From an uncultured bacterium (GTDB lineage Bacteria > Patescibacteriota > Gracilibacteria > Absconditabacterales > Absconditicoccaceae), in contig CAJZIX010000005.1 of the NCBI GenBank assembly GCA_916049765.1, positions 1 to 61,805 of the forward strand: a stretch of DNA of 61,805 nt, given 5' to 3'. Position 1 is the stretch's first letter. Every line of letters begins with the position of its first letter. Positions 11,958 to 21,690 of this stretch are shown piece after piece. The notes below the pieces were generated by a model. The model did no database searches. It had not been told where the DNA came from and worked only from the letters and a program-made list of their open reading frames with translations. Made by a program: the position numbers and the translations under genes.

Positions 11958-13094
11958 TTAAGCGAGTTTAACTGCTTGAGCAATAACTTCTGCAACTTCT
12001 TTATTTAGAGCTGAGGGAAGAATTTCTTCTTTTGTAGGGTTTTTGATAAAATTTGCAAGTGCTTTCGCAGCAGCAAGTTTATGTTTAGTTTCAATCTGAG
12101 GAATCCTTGCTTCCAAAACTCCTTTGAAAAGCCCTGGGAACACAAGCACATTATTCACCTGATTTGGGAAATCTGATCTTCCCGTTGCAATAATACTTGC
12201 TCAGCCTTTTTCAGCTTCAGCAGGGAGGATTTCAGGTTCAGGATTGGAAAGTGCAAAGATGATTGGATCAGGATTCATCGTTTTTACTTCTTCAACTGTG
12301 ATCAAATTTGGCTTACTTACCCCAATAAACACATCAGCTCCCACGAGCGCATCAGCTAAACTTCCTTGTTCATTATTGAGATTTGTGGCTGTCCAAGCGA
12401 GTTTATAAGCATTTAAGTCTGATCTCCCCTCATGGATACAGCCCTTAGAATCGGTAATAATAAGATGCTCAGCTCCATAGGCTTTAAGCAAAGTCGCGAT
12501 AGCGAGTCCTGCTGCACCTGCTCCAGCGATAACAATCTTGAGCGATCAGAGTTCTTTTTTGGTAATTTTCAGAGCATTGATGAGTCCAGCAAGAACTACA
12601 ATAGCCGTCCCATGCTGATCATCATGAAAAACAGGGATGTTGAGTCTTTTTTTGAGTTCCTCCTCAATATAAAAGCAGTTAGGAGCAGCAATATCTTCCA
12701 AATTAATCCCTCAAAAACTCGGAGCAATACGCTCTACGGTCGCAATAATTTCATCAGGATCTTGAGTATTTAGCACGAGAGGAATCGCATCTACATCACC
12801 AAAAGCCTTGAACAGCACAGCTTTCCCCTCCATCACTGGCAATCCCGCAAGTCCTCCGATATTTCCAAGCCCCAAAACGGCACTTCCATCACTCACCACG
12901 GCAACACTTCTGCTCTTCCAAGTGTAGTCATAGGCTTTTTCTGGATCTTCTGCGATCTCTAGGCAGGGCTGAGCAACTCACGGACTGTAATAAGTAGATA
13001 AATCTTCTCTCGTCTCCAAAGGAACACGGGAAGTAATTCAGACTTTTCATTGGTATTTTTTATGTTCTTCTAAAGAACGCGTATAGTAATTCAT
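11958..13094 (-). CDS. Malic enzyme (NAD(P)-dependent)
   Basis: 378 residues, the short bacterial/archaeal form. Oxidative decarboxylation of malate to pyruvate and CO2 in the cytoplasm. Visible signatures are the N-terminal TSRVPLETREDLSTYYSPGVA block, VVSDGSAVLGLGN, ME.KAVLFKAFG, HDDQHGTAIV with the metal-binding Asp pair, and a Rossmann AGAGAAGLA. UGA-Gly occurs at SPGVA and at PSFGGIN, both conserved glycines. Together with acetate kinase and the PFL activase in this window it supports a pyruvate-centred fermentation. Confidence 0.9.
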
Positions 13095-13576
13095 CAGTTT
13101 TTTTGTAAAAAAATAAATCTGAAAGTTCACTTTAGGGTTTTATAAAAATAAATCAAGCTTTTTCATTTTTCTTTTTTCTTTCTCGGTCTTTTCTTCGTCT
13201 TTTATAAATAGATTTCTACTTTATTGTCTTTTATTTTTAGATTTTCTAAAGATAAAAAAATCAAGCTTTTGAAAAGCTCTTTATTAATAGCTACTTCAAA
13301 AAAATCAATTTCCTCTGAGGATTCTAAGACCTTAATTCTCAAAATAGGCTTGCATTACGCTCTTAAAAGTATATAGTAGCGAGCACCAAAAAACAAAAGC
13401 CTATAAGAAAATAAAAGACAAGTATGAAGTTTGCCTTGCGATAGTGAGCCGAGCTTCCGAAGTTAGGGGATGACTTTGTTACTCAAATTCCTCAAAAAGC
13501 AGAAAGTGGTCTGCTTTAATCAAAAATCAAACAGGATTATCGCCACTTAGATAGTCCAAAAAAACAAATACAAAAT
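13095..13576. other. Long intergenic region ahead of the accessory block
   Basis: About 480 nt without a gene. The first half is AT-rich and shows nothing clear. From about 13345 it holds a promoter-like pair, a short inverted repeat (AAAGCAGA...TCTGCTTT at about 13496-13517) and a stretch less AT-rich than the surroundings. If transcription starts at the predicted promoter, the next gene has a leader of about 190 nt that could be structured. I recognise no known RNA family in it. Confidence 0.5.
13350..13377 (+). promoter_or_regulatory. Predicted promoter of the Bacteroidetes-like lipoprotein
   Basis: TTGCAT and TATAGT separated by 16 nt, a good match to a sigma-70-type -35/-10 pair. The same 16-nt spacing is seen at two other predicted promoters in this window (46381 and 51797). 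Confidence 0.45.
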
Positions 13577-14161
13577 ATGAGTAAAATTAAAAAGCTAGTG
13601 TATTCGCTAGCAGTTATGATCTTCGCGGTTGTAGCTTTTAGCTCCTGCGATAAGAATGAAGAACTTATGAATTTTAATTCAGAGGAGTCTTCGCTCAATT
13701 ATGAATCTCCTGCTACGAGAAGTGCAGGTGATGGTATTGATTATGAGGGGTTGCCGAAATTCGGATCTACTTTTCCTACGAATTCTAATTTGAATGGTCC
13801 TTCTAAGGCTATTATTATTCCTGCAAAAACCTGCTATTGTGTGAAACTTACGGATAGCTATCGCAATATGTTGAGGTGGTATAAGGTAAGGATTTGGTTT
13901 GATACGAGTTATCCTGTTCCTAATAATTCTGCGATTTTGTTTGATCGCTCACGCAATTATTGGAAATGGGATGATGATGACTATATGGCTGGTCCTTACT
14001 ATGTAACTGCAAATTCCAACCATTCTGTTGAAACAGCAAAGGAAACAAATAGTGATGGTCCTCAGGGCTCAGGTAGCCCTGGTTGGCAGTGGATTCGTTT
14101 CAAGAATGCTACGAATAATGATATTCATGTTTGTATTCAGTTCTTGTGGAAGAATAAGTAA
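13577..14161 (+). CDS. Bacteroidetes-like lipoprotein, unknown function
   Basis: 194 residues, function not recognised. It starts with a lipoprotein signal (KLVYSLAVMIFAVVAFSSC) with Cys at about residue 26, followed by DKNEEL and an ESPATRSAGDG stretch. Those features are characteristic of Bacteroidales exported lipoproteins rather than of CPR proteins. The mature part is rich in Trp, Tyr and Asn with a few Cys. It contains about eleven glycines, all encoded by GGN and none by UGA, unlike most neighbours. Acquisition from a Bacteroidetes donor is a reasonable inference. It ends at a perfect hairpin. Confidence 0.75.
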   Translation: MSKIKKLVYSLAVMIFAVVAFSSCDKNEELMNFNSEESSLNYESPATRSAGDGIDYEGLPKFGSTFPTNSNLNGPSKAIIIPAKTCYCVKLTDSYRNMLRWYKVRIWFDTSYPVPNNSAILFDRSRNYWKWDDDDYMAGPYYVTANSNHSVETAKETNSDGPQGSGSPGWQWIRFKNATNNDIHVCIQFLWKNK

Positions 14162-14180
14162 GCTTTCTTCTCTGAGTAAC

Positions 14181-14209
14181 TGGGTTGTGGTATATTTTAC
14201 CACAACCCA
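14181..14209 (+). terminator. Perfect 12-bp hairpin after the lipoprotein gene
   Basis: TGGGTTGTGGTA and TACCACAACCCA form a perfect 12-bp stem with a 5-nt TATTT loop, 20 nt after the stop codon. There is no long U-tract, only a T-rich stretch, so it may be a terminator or an mRNA-stabilising 3' structure. Confidence 0.7.
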
Positions 14210-14242
14210 ACTGAGTATTTTATTTATCTAATATATTTTATT

Positions 14243-14965
14243 ATGAGAAAATTGGTTTTAGCTTTTTTGGGTTTGGTTGTTTTATCTGGTTGTGTTCAGG
14301 ATAAAACACTTACTCCTAATACTCAGGAAGTTCATGCCGATCAGCTTACTTTTTTTGAAGCTGCTGAAGCGATGAAACAAAGATATTTTACCCTTTCTCA
14401 GCAACTTGAAGATGGTACTTATGCTCAAGATGATTCTTGATATTATCAACTTCCAACAGAGATCAAGAAAGAATGGTTTTATTTCCTTAGAGGAATGAAA
14501 TCGGCTCAAATGATGACAGATTTCTCATCAGCTAAAGAGAGAATGTCAGCATTAGCATTGCCAGTATTTTATTGATTAGAAACACAGGTTGATTGAGATT
14601 GGTTTATGCATATTAGAGGAATGGCTCCAACAACAATATCTGGAGAAAGAATTACTTTGCCTGATAGTTCTGTAAGACTTCCTGTGAGATTGCCAGCAAA
14701 GTACTATCTTAATACTCATTTATTGGGAGAAGTAAGAGAAAATTCCATAGATATTACCGTAAAAACAGATAAACATTCTCCTGATATGGATAGTGAGGAA
14801 ATGGTTGAGGGAGAAAAGACTTTTCATTTTTCAGCAGGAGAAAGATTTGATATTAATCCTTGGAAAGATGAAGAACTAAGACCAACAAATGCGATAAAGG
14901 ATCATATTTACTTTTATATTTCCAGTGCAGATTGAGGAGTTTTTGATTATGAGTTTAAGTTTTAG
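14243..14965 (+). CDS. Lipoprotein, unknown function
   Basis: 240 residues, not recognised. Starts MRKLVLAFLGLVVLSGC, a signal peptide with lipobox LSGC and Cys at residue 17. The mature part begins with a short polar linker, then an alpha-helical and beta-rich domain containing FFEAAEAMKQRY and a C-terminal strand-rich region ending GGVFDYEFKF. Several glycines are UGA (DDSG, FYGLE, VDGDW, SADGG), so it is fully adapted to code 25, in contrast to the lipoprotein just upstream. Probably a cell-surface protein. Confidence 0.75.
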
Positions 14966-15010
14966 TTTTAGATCATTTTCCTTAAAAAATCCTTTGATAG
15001 TATATATAAA

Positions 15011-15034
15011 CCCCTCTTCGTGAGGGATTTTTCT
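15011..15034 (+). terminator. Rho-independent terminator
   Basis: CCCTC, a TTCGT loop and GAGGG followed by a T-rich tract, 46 nt after the lipoprotein stop codon. Confidence 0.75.
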
Positions 15035-15121
15035 TTTCTCAAAAAATCCCTAACTTCCTCTTGCAAAGCTCTTAGATATTCCTAGACTTCCAATATCTTT
15101 ATTCTTTAACCAACTACTATC

Positions 15122-15511
15122 ATGACTGTAAAGTATAATGTTATTGAAAGAAAGAATCCGCTTAAACCTACTGAAGCTCCAAAATTTTATGCTTCAGCAA
15201 AGGCTGATGGTGAAGTAAGTTTCAAGGCACTTGCCAAAGAAATCGCAGCTGCCGGCTCTACTGTTTCAGATAGCGATATGCTTGCGGTATTAAATGATCT
15301 CAATAAACTTTTGATCAAGCATCTTTCAGAGGGAAAGATTGTAAGGTTTGGAGATTTTGGAAGTTTTCAAATATCAGTATCAAGTGAAGGAGTAGAAAAA
15401 GCTGACAAATTCACTGCAAGCAATATTACAGGGAACAAGATTCAATTTCGCCCTTGAGCTGAATTAAAAGCAATGCTTGCAACAGTAAAATATGAGAAGC
15501 TGAAAGCTTAG
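15122..15511 (+). CDS. HU-family DNA-binding protein, Bacteroidetes type
   Basis: 129 residues. A nucleoid-associated DNA-bending protein of the HU/HIG subfamily typical of Bacteroidetes, recognisable from MTVKYNVIERKNP, FYASAKADGEVS, LLIKHLSEGKIVRFGDFGSF and the C-terminal AMLATVKYEKLKA. This subfamily carries an N-terminal extension absent from ordinary HU. One UGA is needed for the conserved Gly in FRPGAEL, so the gene is already adapted to code 25 even though its relatives are in another phylum. It is the last gene before a set of phased direct repeats and a strong hairpin. Confidence 0.9.
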
Positions 15512-15518
15512 CAAAAAT

Positions 15519-15596
15519 GTCCGTATCTTTTCTCAAAAATGTCCGTATGTTTTGTTGAAAATGTCCGTATCTTTTTATCAACTTGTCCGTATGTTT
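15519..15596. repeat. Four phased direct repeats, TGTCCGTATSTTTT
   Basis: Four near-identical 14-mers start at 15519, 15540, 15562 and 15583, that is 21, 22 and 21 nt apart, about two helical turns. The tenth base alternates C, G, C, G. They start 8 nt after the HU stop codon. An iteron-like binding array for a protein is a possible reading; they could also be the arms of a mobile element. Confidence 0.8.
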
Positions 15597-15604
15597 TTAT
15601 CCAA

Positions 15605-15645
15605 GGGTAATTATCTTTCTTTCAAGAGGTAGTTACCCTTTTTCA
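15605..15645 (+). terminator. Long imperfect hairpin with U-tract
   Basis: GGGTAATTAT and the matching strand ending TAGTTACCC make a long imperfect stem with a pyrimidine-rich loop, followed by TTTTT. It lies directly after the four direct repeats and would end transcription of the HU gene. Confidence 0.7.
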
Positions 15646-15808
15646 TAAAAGGGAGAAAGAAGTCCTTGCTTTTGAGCAGGAGATAGCTATTTTTTACTTG
15701 TTTTCAAATACGTTTTTTTTGAAAATTTGAGGGATTGAATTACTACGCTTACAAAGTAATGGTCTTTGCAAGGAAGGGAGACTCCCGAAGTAATCTACTT
15801 AAAAGAAC

Positions 15809-15913
15809 TGTCTTTCTGAGGCAAAGCCGAAGAATATAAATTATTTCCTTCACTTCGTTCAGGAAGACAGGTTTGCTTCTTCACTGGATTGCTTCACTTC
15901 GTTCGCAATGACA
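15809..15913. repeat. REP-like hairpin repeats
   Basis: Three related units: TGTCTTTCTGAGGCAAAGCC from 15809, TTCCTTCACTTCGTTCAGGAA at 15846-15866 and ATTGCTTCACTTCGTTCGCAAT at 15888-15909. The last two share the loop TTCACTTCGTT but have different stems, each self-complementary (TTCCT with AGGAA, ATTGC with GCAAT). A relative lies inside uvrA at 43850-43970. These resemble short dispersed palindromic repeats of other bacteria. Confidence 0.7.
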
Positions 15914-15969
15914 GGTTTGCTTACTACACTCTGAATTATACGCTCATTTTATTTCATTTCTTTCTTATA

Positions 15970-17556
15970 ATGCAAAGCTTAACTTCTCAGGAAATTAGAC
16001 AAAGACGATCAGATTTTTGGACTTCTAAAGCGCATACGCATTTACCAGAAGCCTCACTTATCGCAGACAAGGAATCTACTGCGCTTTTCAATGTTGCGGG
16101 AATGCAGCCGCTTATTCCCTACCTTGCTGGGAAAGAGCATCCGCTTGGGCATAGGCTTTTTAATATCCAAAAATGCGTAAGAACGGTGGATATTGATGAG
16201 GTTGGGGATAGTTCACATCTGACTTTCTTTGAGATGATGGGAAACTGGAGCTTGGGTGATTATTTCAAGAAAGAGGCGATTCAGTGGAGTTATGAGTTCC
16301 TTGTAGAGAAGCTGAATTTTGATCCTCGTAAATTAGCTGTAACCGTGTTTGAGGGGAATGAAGATGCTCCGAGAGATGAGATCGCTTTTGAAGCTTGGAA
16401 AAAAGCAGGACTTCCTGAGGAGAGGATTTCTTTTTTGGATGCTAAGAATAACCGATGGAGTCCAGGTCCTGTTGGTCCTTGCGGTCCTGATACGGAGATT
16501 TACTACCGAGTAGGGGAATCAGAATTTCCACCTGCTGGTTCTAATGTAAAAACCGATGAGGACAATTGGCTAGAAATCTGGAATAATGTATTTATGGAGT
16601 TTTATAGAGATGAAAAGGGAATCCTGACCAAGCTTTCTCAGCAGAATGTAGATACCGGAATGGGACTAGAAAGAATGTGTAAGGTTCTTCAGCACGAGGA
16701 AAGCGTTTATGAAACCGATCTTTTTGCTCCTTTTCTTCATATGCTAGAACAGGCAACCGAACTCAAGTATGCCGACCACCAGAGAAAATTCAGAATTATT
16801 GCTGATCATTTGAGAACAGCGTTTATGCTGATCAACGATGGGCTTACGCCTTCCAATGTCGGAGCGGGCTATGTTTTGAGGATGATTATCAGGAGAGGAT
16901 ATTACAATCTCTTTTTGCTCAGAAAGATGATGAAGCCCGAGCTGGAGCATTTCATAGATCAGGCTTTCGTTGCGTTCAAAGGGCTTAGGGATTTCAATGA
17001 ACCAATGATCAAAAAGGTGCTGCTTCAGGAGATCGCTCAGTTTGAGAAAACCATTCATAATGGAGAAAAAATTCTGACTGAACTCTTGGATAAGCTTACT
17101 GCCGAAGGGAAGAAAAACCTCGGAGGAGATCAGATTTTTATGCTGTATGATACCTACGGTTTCCCATTAGAGATTACGAAAGAACTTGCTGCGGATCGCG
17201 GAGTTGATTTAGATCTCGCAGGCTATGAAAAAGCTTTAGAAGCTGCAAAAGAGAAATCTCGTCAAGGAAGCAAGGCGATGTTCCAAAAATCTGCAGATTG
17301 GTCTAAGTATTTGGAGGGCATTCCTGCGACGGAGTTTGTGGGCTATGAGAACCTGAATTTTTCTGATGCGAAGCTTTTGAAGGAGATTGATACCGAAGAG
17401 GGGCAAAAAGTGCTGATCTTTGATAAGACCCCGTTCTATCCTGAGATGGGAGGACAGAATGGAGATGCTGGAGTGATTGAGCTAGATGATGGTCGCCGTT
17501 TGGAGATTGTAAATGTGCAGAAGGTCGCAGGTGTGATTTTGCATTTTGTAGGGTAG
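15970..17556 (+). CDS. alaS: Alanyl-tRNA synthetase lacking editing and C-terminal domains
   Basis: 528 residues from the ATG at 15970; the frame is open to 15889 but that extension lies in repeats. A class II synthetase that charges tRNA-Ala. The catalytic domain and tRNA-binding mid domain are complete: FNVAGMQPLIPYL, QKCVRTVDIDEVG, FFEMMGNWSLGDYF, GMGLERMCKVL. The protein then reaches the start of the editing domain (TPFYPEMGGQNGDAG) and stops at tandem TAG TAG after ILHFVG. Normal bacterial AlaRS has about 870 residues; the editing HxxxH and CxxxH zinc motifs and C-Ala domain are missing, and they are not found in any frame downstream. No UGA occurs in this gene. Confidence 0.9.
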   Translation: MQSLTSQEIRQRRSDFWTSKAHTHLPEASLIADKESTALFNVAGMQPLIPYLAGKEHPLGHRLFNIQKCVRTVDIDEVGDSSHLTFFEMMGNWSLGDYFKKEAIQWSYEFLVEKLNFDPRKLAVTVFEGNEDAPRDEIAFEAWKKAGLPEERISFLDAKNNRWSPGPVGPCGPDTEIYYRVGESEFPPAGSNVKTDEDNWLEIWNNVFMEFYRDEKGILTKLSQQNVDTGMGLERMCKVLQHEESVYETDLFAPFLHMLEQATELKYADHQRKFRIIADHLRTAFMLINDGLTPSNVGAGYVLRMIIRRGYYNLFLLRKMMKPELEHFIDQAFVAFKGLRDFNEPMIKKVLLQEIAQFEKTIHNGEKILTELLDKLTAEGKKNLGGDQIFMLYDTYGFPLEITKELAADRGVDLDLAGYEKALEAAKEKSRQGSKAMFQKSADWSKYLEGIPATEFVGYENLNFSDAKLLKEIDTEEGQKVLIFDKTPFYPEMGGQNGDAGVIELDDGRRLEIVNVQKVAGVILHFVG

Positions 17557-17584
17557 TAGTTTTTACGTATTTGAGATAACAACA

Positions 17585-17965
17585 ATGGCTTCACGAAAAA
17601 AAGCGATCGGATTCTGAGTGCTAACATGGCTCATTCCGTTTATAGTTTCAATCCCTTTTTATGGGAAAGGAGGCGTTCCGATGATTGATATTTTCCTCCT
17701 AAAAACTATCATGATTATTACTTGAGCGGGAGCTGGTGGCTTTTTGCTCGTGAAATATTTTCAAACTGTTCAAAAAAATTACCTCAAAGAATCAGTTTTT
17801 CTGGGCTTGATTTGGCTTTTGATAAATTGGTTTCTGGATTTTACTATTTTGCTTCCGATGTCAAGCATGACTTTACAAGAGTATATGATGCAAATAGGGT
17901 TGAGGTATCTAATGATTGTGATTTTCAGTGTTTCAATAGGTGCTCTATTGAGTAAAAAGCTTTAA
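17585..17965 (+). CDS. Four-helix membrane protein, unknown function
   Basis: 126 residues starting MASRKKAIGFGVLTWL, with UGA-Gly at codon 11 and again at ITGAGAGG. It has four hydrophobic segments and an LLPMSSMTLQEYM loop followed by IGLRYLMIVIFS. Small membrane proteins of this shape are found across bacteria without a known role. It starts 28 nt after alaS and may share its transcript. Confidence 0.7.
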
Positions 17966-18184
17966 AAATCAGAAATCCTATTGAATTCATAAAGATTCTT
18001 TAGTGAATCGTAGCCCTAAACTCGTTCTTTCTCCGTCTGCAAGAGAGTCCCCGACCGCTAGGATGCTGTTAAACGAAGCTATTTTCTCAAAAAAACAATT
18101 CCCTTTGACTTTTCTTCTAAAAAATCGCTCTCTTCCCTAGGCAATTCAAAAACCTGCTCAGATTTACCTCTTTTCTCTCACAAA

Positions 18185-18727
18185 ATGCGATTAGAAGAAA
18201 AGCTAGCAACACTCTTCTATCACCAAAAAATTTCTTTAGTGCTTGACCTGGGAGCGGGCAATGGAAGGTGGAGTATTTTCTGTGCGAGCCATGGTGCGAA
18301 AGTAGTCGCAATCGACAATCAATCCAAGCCTGATCGGCAATTCCCTGAGTATTTGACTCTTCATCCAGCGATACATTTCTTTCAAGCTGATTTAAAGGAG
18401 TTGCCTCGTCCTTGCGACCAAAGATACGATCTAATCTTGCTCTTCAATGTTATCATCTTCCTAAAAAAGAGTTTTGTTCTCTCTCAATTGCTTCCTTCTG
18501 CTCTTTCTCAGTTGAGCCAATGAGGCAAGCTTTGTTTAACTTTTTTCTTTGCTGATGATCAAACGATGGGAGTGAATCAAAAGCTTTCCTTCTATACCTT
18601 TGAGGATTTTAAAGTACCTCAGGGCTATTGTATTGAATGTCAAGAAGAGCAATTTGAACAGGATCATCATGCTCCCTATGGAGAACATCAACATCATATC
18701 GGATATATAGAGCTTGCGAAGATATAA
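18185..18727 (+). CDS. Class I SAM-dependent methyltransferase
   Basis: 180 residues with motif I VLDLGAGNGRWSIF at about residue 19, an acidic VVAIDN motif II and a YDLILLFNVI motif near residue 85. One UGA-Gly occurs before GKLCLTFFF. The C-terminus is His-rich (DHHAPYGEHQHH), which could bind metal. The substrate is unknown; tellurite-resistance TehB-like methyltransferases have a similar size and layout. Confidence 0.8.
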
Positions 18728-18972
18728 AAATAAGAAAGGGGCTAGGCTTTAAAAAATAAAAATAAGAAGCTTTTATTAAAACCCTTTCACTTGAGTTTTA
18801 AAACGGTAATACTCATTAGTATTGATCTTTGAGATAAAAAATATGGGCTTATCAATTATAGTAGCTTCTTTTGGATTTCCTGTATACTAGCATTTAAGGG
18901 AAAAGCTCTTGAAAAACTTGTTTTCTTTAGTATTATTTCGTTGAGATTTTTTATTTTTTATGGAAAATACAA

Positions 18973-19458
18973 ATGAAAAAACATTCTTTACTTGGTGGAG
19001 GATTTGTTCTAGCAGGAGTGATGATGCTTCTCTGAGGATGTATGAATCCAACTATTGTTGAACAATGAGCTAAAGTCAGTCTTTCATATCTTGCAACCGA
19101 TCCTGAGACGATGGAGGTAGTTACTTCTGGAGAGAAAAAAGATCTTATTTTAGATTTTACAGGATCTGCACTTTTTGAGCTCTTATCTGGGGCAAAAAAA
19201 GATGAAATCAGAACGTGAATTTTGACAGATCCTTTTACTCAGCATGATGAAAATCTGGTTCAGAAACAAACGGCAGTGGTAATGAATGAGATGGGTCTTC
19301 CTTTAAAAGTAGGAGAAGTTGTTGAAATTGCTGGTAAATCAGAGAGAATTTCTCAAATTGTAAATGAAGATGGTATTGAGCAAGTTGTTTTGGATGCTAA
19401 TTTGCCTGAAACGATTTTACCATTAGAGTGGAGATTTACTATTACTGAAATTCATTAA
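18973..19458 (+). CDS. FKBP/SlyD-like lipoprotein
   Basis: 161 residues. The signal peptide ends in LLGGC, where the second Gly context includes UGA, so the protein is probably lipid-anchored. The mature part follows the FKBP/SlyD plan: VSLSYLATDPET strand, DLILDFTG, FELLSGAKKDE, a LPLKVGEVV insert and the closing VVLDANLPET and WRFTITEI strands. A surface-anchored peptidyl-prolyl isomerase or chaperone is likely, though many active-site aromatics are not obvious. It is followed 24 nt later by a large unknown protein, so the two probably work together. Confidence 0.65.
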
Positions 19459-19482
19459 GCTTTTATTCGTCGTTTCTTCCTT

Positions 19483-21666
19483 ATGCATCTTTTCAAGAGG
19501 CTTTTGCTGACAAAGTTTCCTAATTCAACGATTCATAATGCTGTTAATCCTGCAAGTATGTTTGTTGGCTTCATTTCTGCTAAGGAATTTTTTTCAATTA
19601 TCAATAGGAAAATTATAGAGAATCATAAGCTGAATCTTTTTGACGTAAATCTGGATCCAATAGAATTTAAGATGGGATTTTGAGAGAATCCAAATTCTGA
19701 TAAACAAAAAGATTTAGAAAATTACTTTGCTTATGCAGTGGCAGCGAATCTCAATGGAACGCTTTTTTTTTCTCCAGCGAATTTAGCAAATGGAGTATCT
19801 TTGCTTGCTACCTTGTATTTTAAGCAAGCAATGACGAGTTTCCCTGAGTATTATTTTGTTCAACTGATTTATACGGTTTTTTTGCTAAGTTTTACCTTTG
19901 TATCGAGGGTTAAGGTTTTCCCATCAGAGTATGATCAAGAAAATTATAACTGGTTTGTAGAAGTTTTCTTTGATTTTTACAAGATTACTTTTGAGCAACT
20001 ACAAACCAAAATCTCTGATTCAGATTTTTTTGCTGTTAAAAAAGCTATTTTACAAGAAACCGCTTTTTGCTTTCTTCTTTTCCATTTTTATAAAAAGCTT
20101 AATAGTTTGCTTGCTGATAAATCATCTGATACTGATTATTTAGATTGGCTCCTTTGAAAGACTAAACAAACTAATTTGATCAAGGCGTTTAAGGAAAATT
20201 ATGCGACGACTAAGTATCTTCCCCATTCTTCTCCTCTAGAGCAGAGTATTCTGAATATGGTACGACCTACAGATATTCTGATTAAATATCTTTTCGGTGA
20301 TGCAAATCCAATTATTGCGGTTGATACGATTGTATCTAGGATTTTTGATAAAACAGAACTTGATCCTTTAGTACATTCGTTTCTCACTTCGGATCAGCAG
20401 CTTCCTCAGCTTTTTGAATATCTTTTAGAGTATAAAAAGTATAAATACTGATTCTTTGCTGGTGTTCAGAATTATATTATTAAACTTCTCAGATCTGAGG
20501 GGAAAGAAGATATTTTGGAGGATATTGATGAAATGCTTTCTGCAATTGATAACGGAGATGATATATCTAATTTTGATGTCCCGGAGAGGATTAAAAGGGA
20601 ATCTAAAGTGACGGAAAGACTTCTCAATTTTTATGTTACTCTTCTTGGTGGTTTTACGACAGCTAGAGGGGATAGCTTTTATTTAAGACTTTTGAAGCCA
20701 GAAATTTTAGATTTTTTTACAAAGGATAGTTTAAATAGTTTGCTGGGTTCGGAGGTTCAGCTTAATTATTTTGGTGGAGTTTTATATCAATATGCTAAAA
20801 ATCTTTACTACTATAGCTATATAAATGAGAATATTAGAGCAGGAAAGAATAAGTTTTCAATGCCGCTTAAGGGGGAAAATTCTAAAGTAACGACGAATTT
20901 TTCTGTGATTAAACTCTATATAGAGGCGATGATTGCTTCTTTTTTCCAAGATTTAAATCCTAAAGATACAAAACTTACGATTAAAAATACTCAGATTTTA
21001 GATCTCTTTAAGATATACTTTGGAGAACAAATTTCGGAGATGGTTAAGCTTACTTCAGATGATTTTTTACAAGCTTTTTATGCTCCGATTCTTTCTCAAA
21101 TTAAAGATTCGAAGTCTTTTGTTCGTGTTTTATCCTTATCTTTACAGGAAAATGATCTTGTAAATCTTAAAGATGCACTTTATAAACTAGATTTTTGGAT
21201 CTGCTTTTTGTTTTTTAAAAAGTTAGAAGCCTTGAAACTCTGAAAGCAATATGATGATTCCCTTTTGCTTGCACTTTTTGGAAGTATCAGGGAGACATTC
21301 TTTTGATTAGCATTGCTGTTTGTTTATCTTGAGCAAGATAAAAGATCTTTATCTCATGGAAAAAATGAGATTCTTTTGATGATCTATGTTCGTGATATTT
21401 TGGGGATCAAAATTAAAAAAGCTGATCAGGTTTTTAAGGTGATGATAGAAACAATAAACGAGGTAATGCCAATTTTAAAGCTCTGGATTTCTCTAGATGA
21501 TAATAAGAGTTTTTTTGCTCTTATTGCCAGAAACTGGGACTCTTTTTCTGCTGAAAAATCTGAAGAACAGCTTCTTGCGTCCTTTTCTGGAGAAGATTTA
21601 GTTTGGTTCAGAGGATTATTAAAGAATATTGCCTATTATAATAAGAGATTTCTTATTCCAAGGTAA
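19483..21666 (+). CDS. Large protein of unknown function (727 residues)
   Basis: Not recognised. One uninterrupted frame through six UGA-Gly codons. It has no signal peptide and no clear long membrane segment, but is rich in Phe, Leu, Lys and aromatic residues and looks alpha-helical throughout, with amphipathic stretches and a short possible coiled coil around LEDIDEMLSAID. It contains no Cys-rich or Walker motifs. It follows the FKBP-like lipoprotein by 24 nt and precedes a GT2 gene by 24 nt. It may be lineage-specific. Confidence 0.75.
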
Positions 21667-21690
21667 AGTTTTATGTGAAAAAATCTTGTA

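Larger units (their letters stand above)
15512..15969. other. Repeat-rich intergenic region between HU and alaS
   Basis: About 460 nt without a convincing gene. It contains the four direct repeats, a hairpin terminator, an AT-rich stretch with no recognised signal at 15650-15800 and three REP-like hairpin units. A reading frame extending alaS upstream to 15889 lies in these repeats and is not believed. Confidence 0.6.

Noticed and set aside
13340..13576. A known riboswitch or T-box in the leader
   Set aside because: A short hairpin is visible, but no conserved core of any class I know could be matched.
15519..15596. CRISPR array
   Set aside because: Units are 14 nt with 7-8 nt spacers, far too short, and no cas gene is near.
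15889..15969. N-terminal extension of alaS by 27 residues
   Set aside because: It is translated from REP-like repeats, has no AlaRS similarity and the family start matches the ATG at 15970.
17557..17965. Missing AlaRS C-terminal half in another frame
   Set aside because: The sequence encodes a four-helix membrane protein and contains no HxxxH or CxxxH editing motif.
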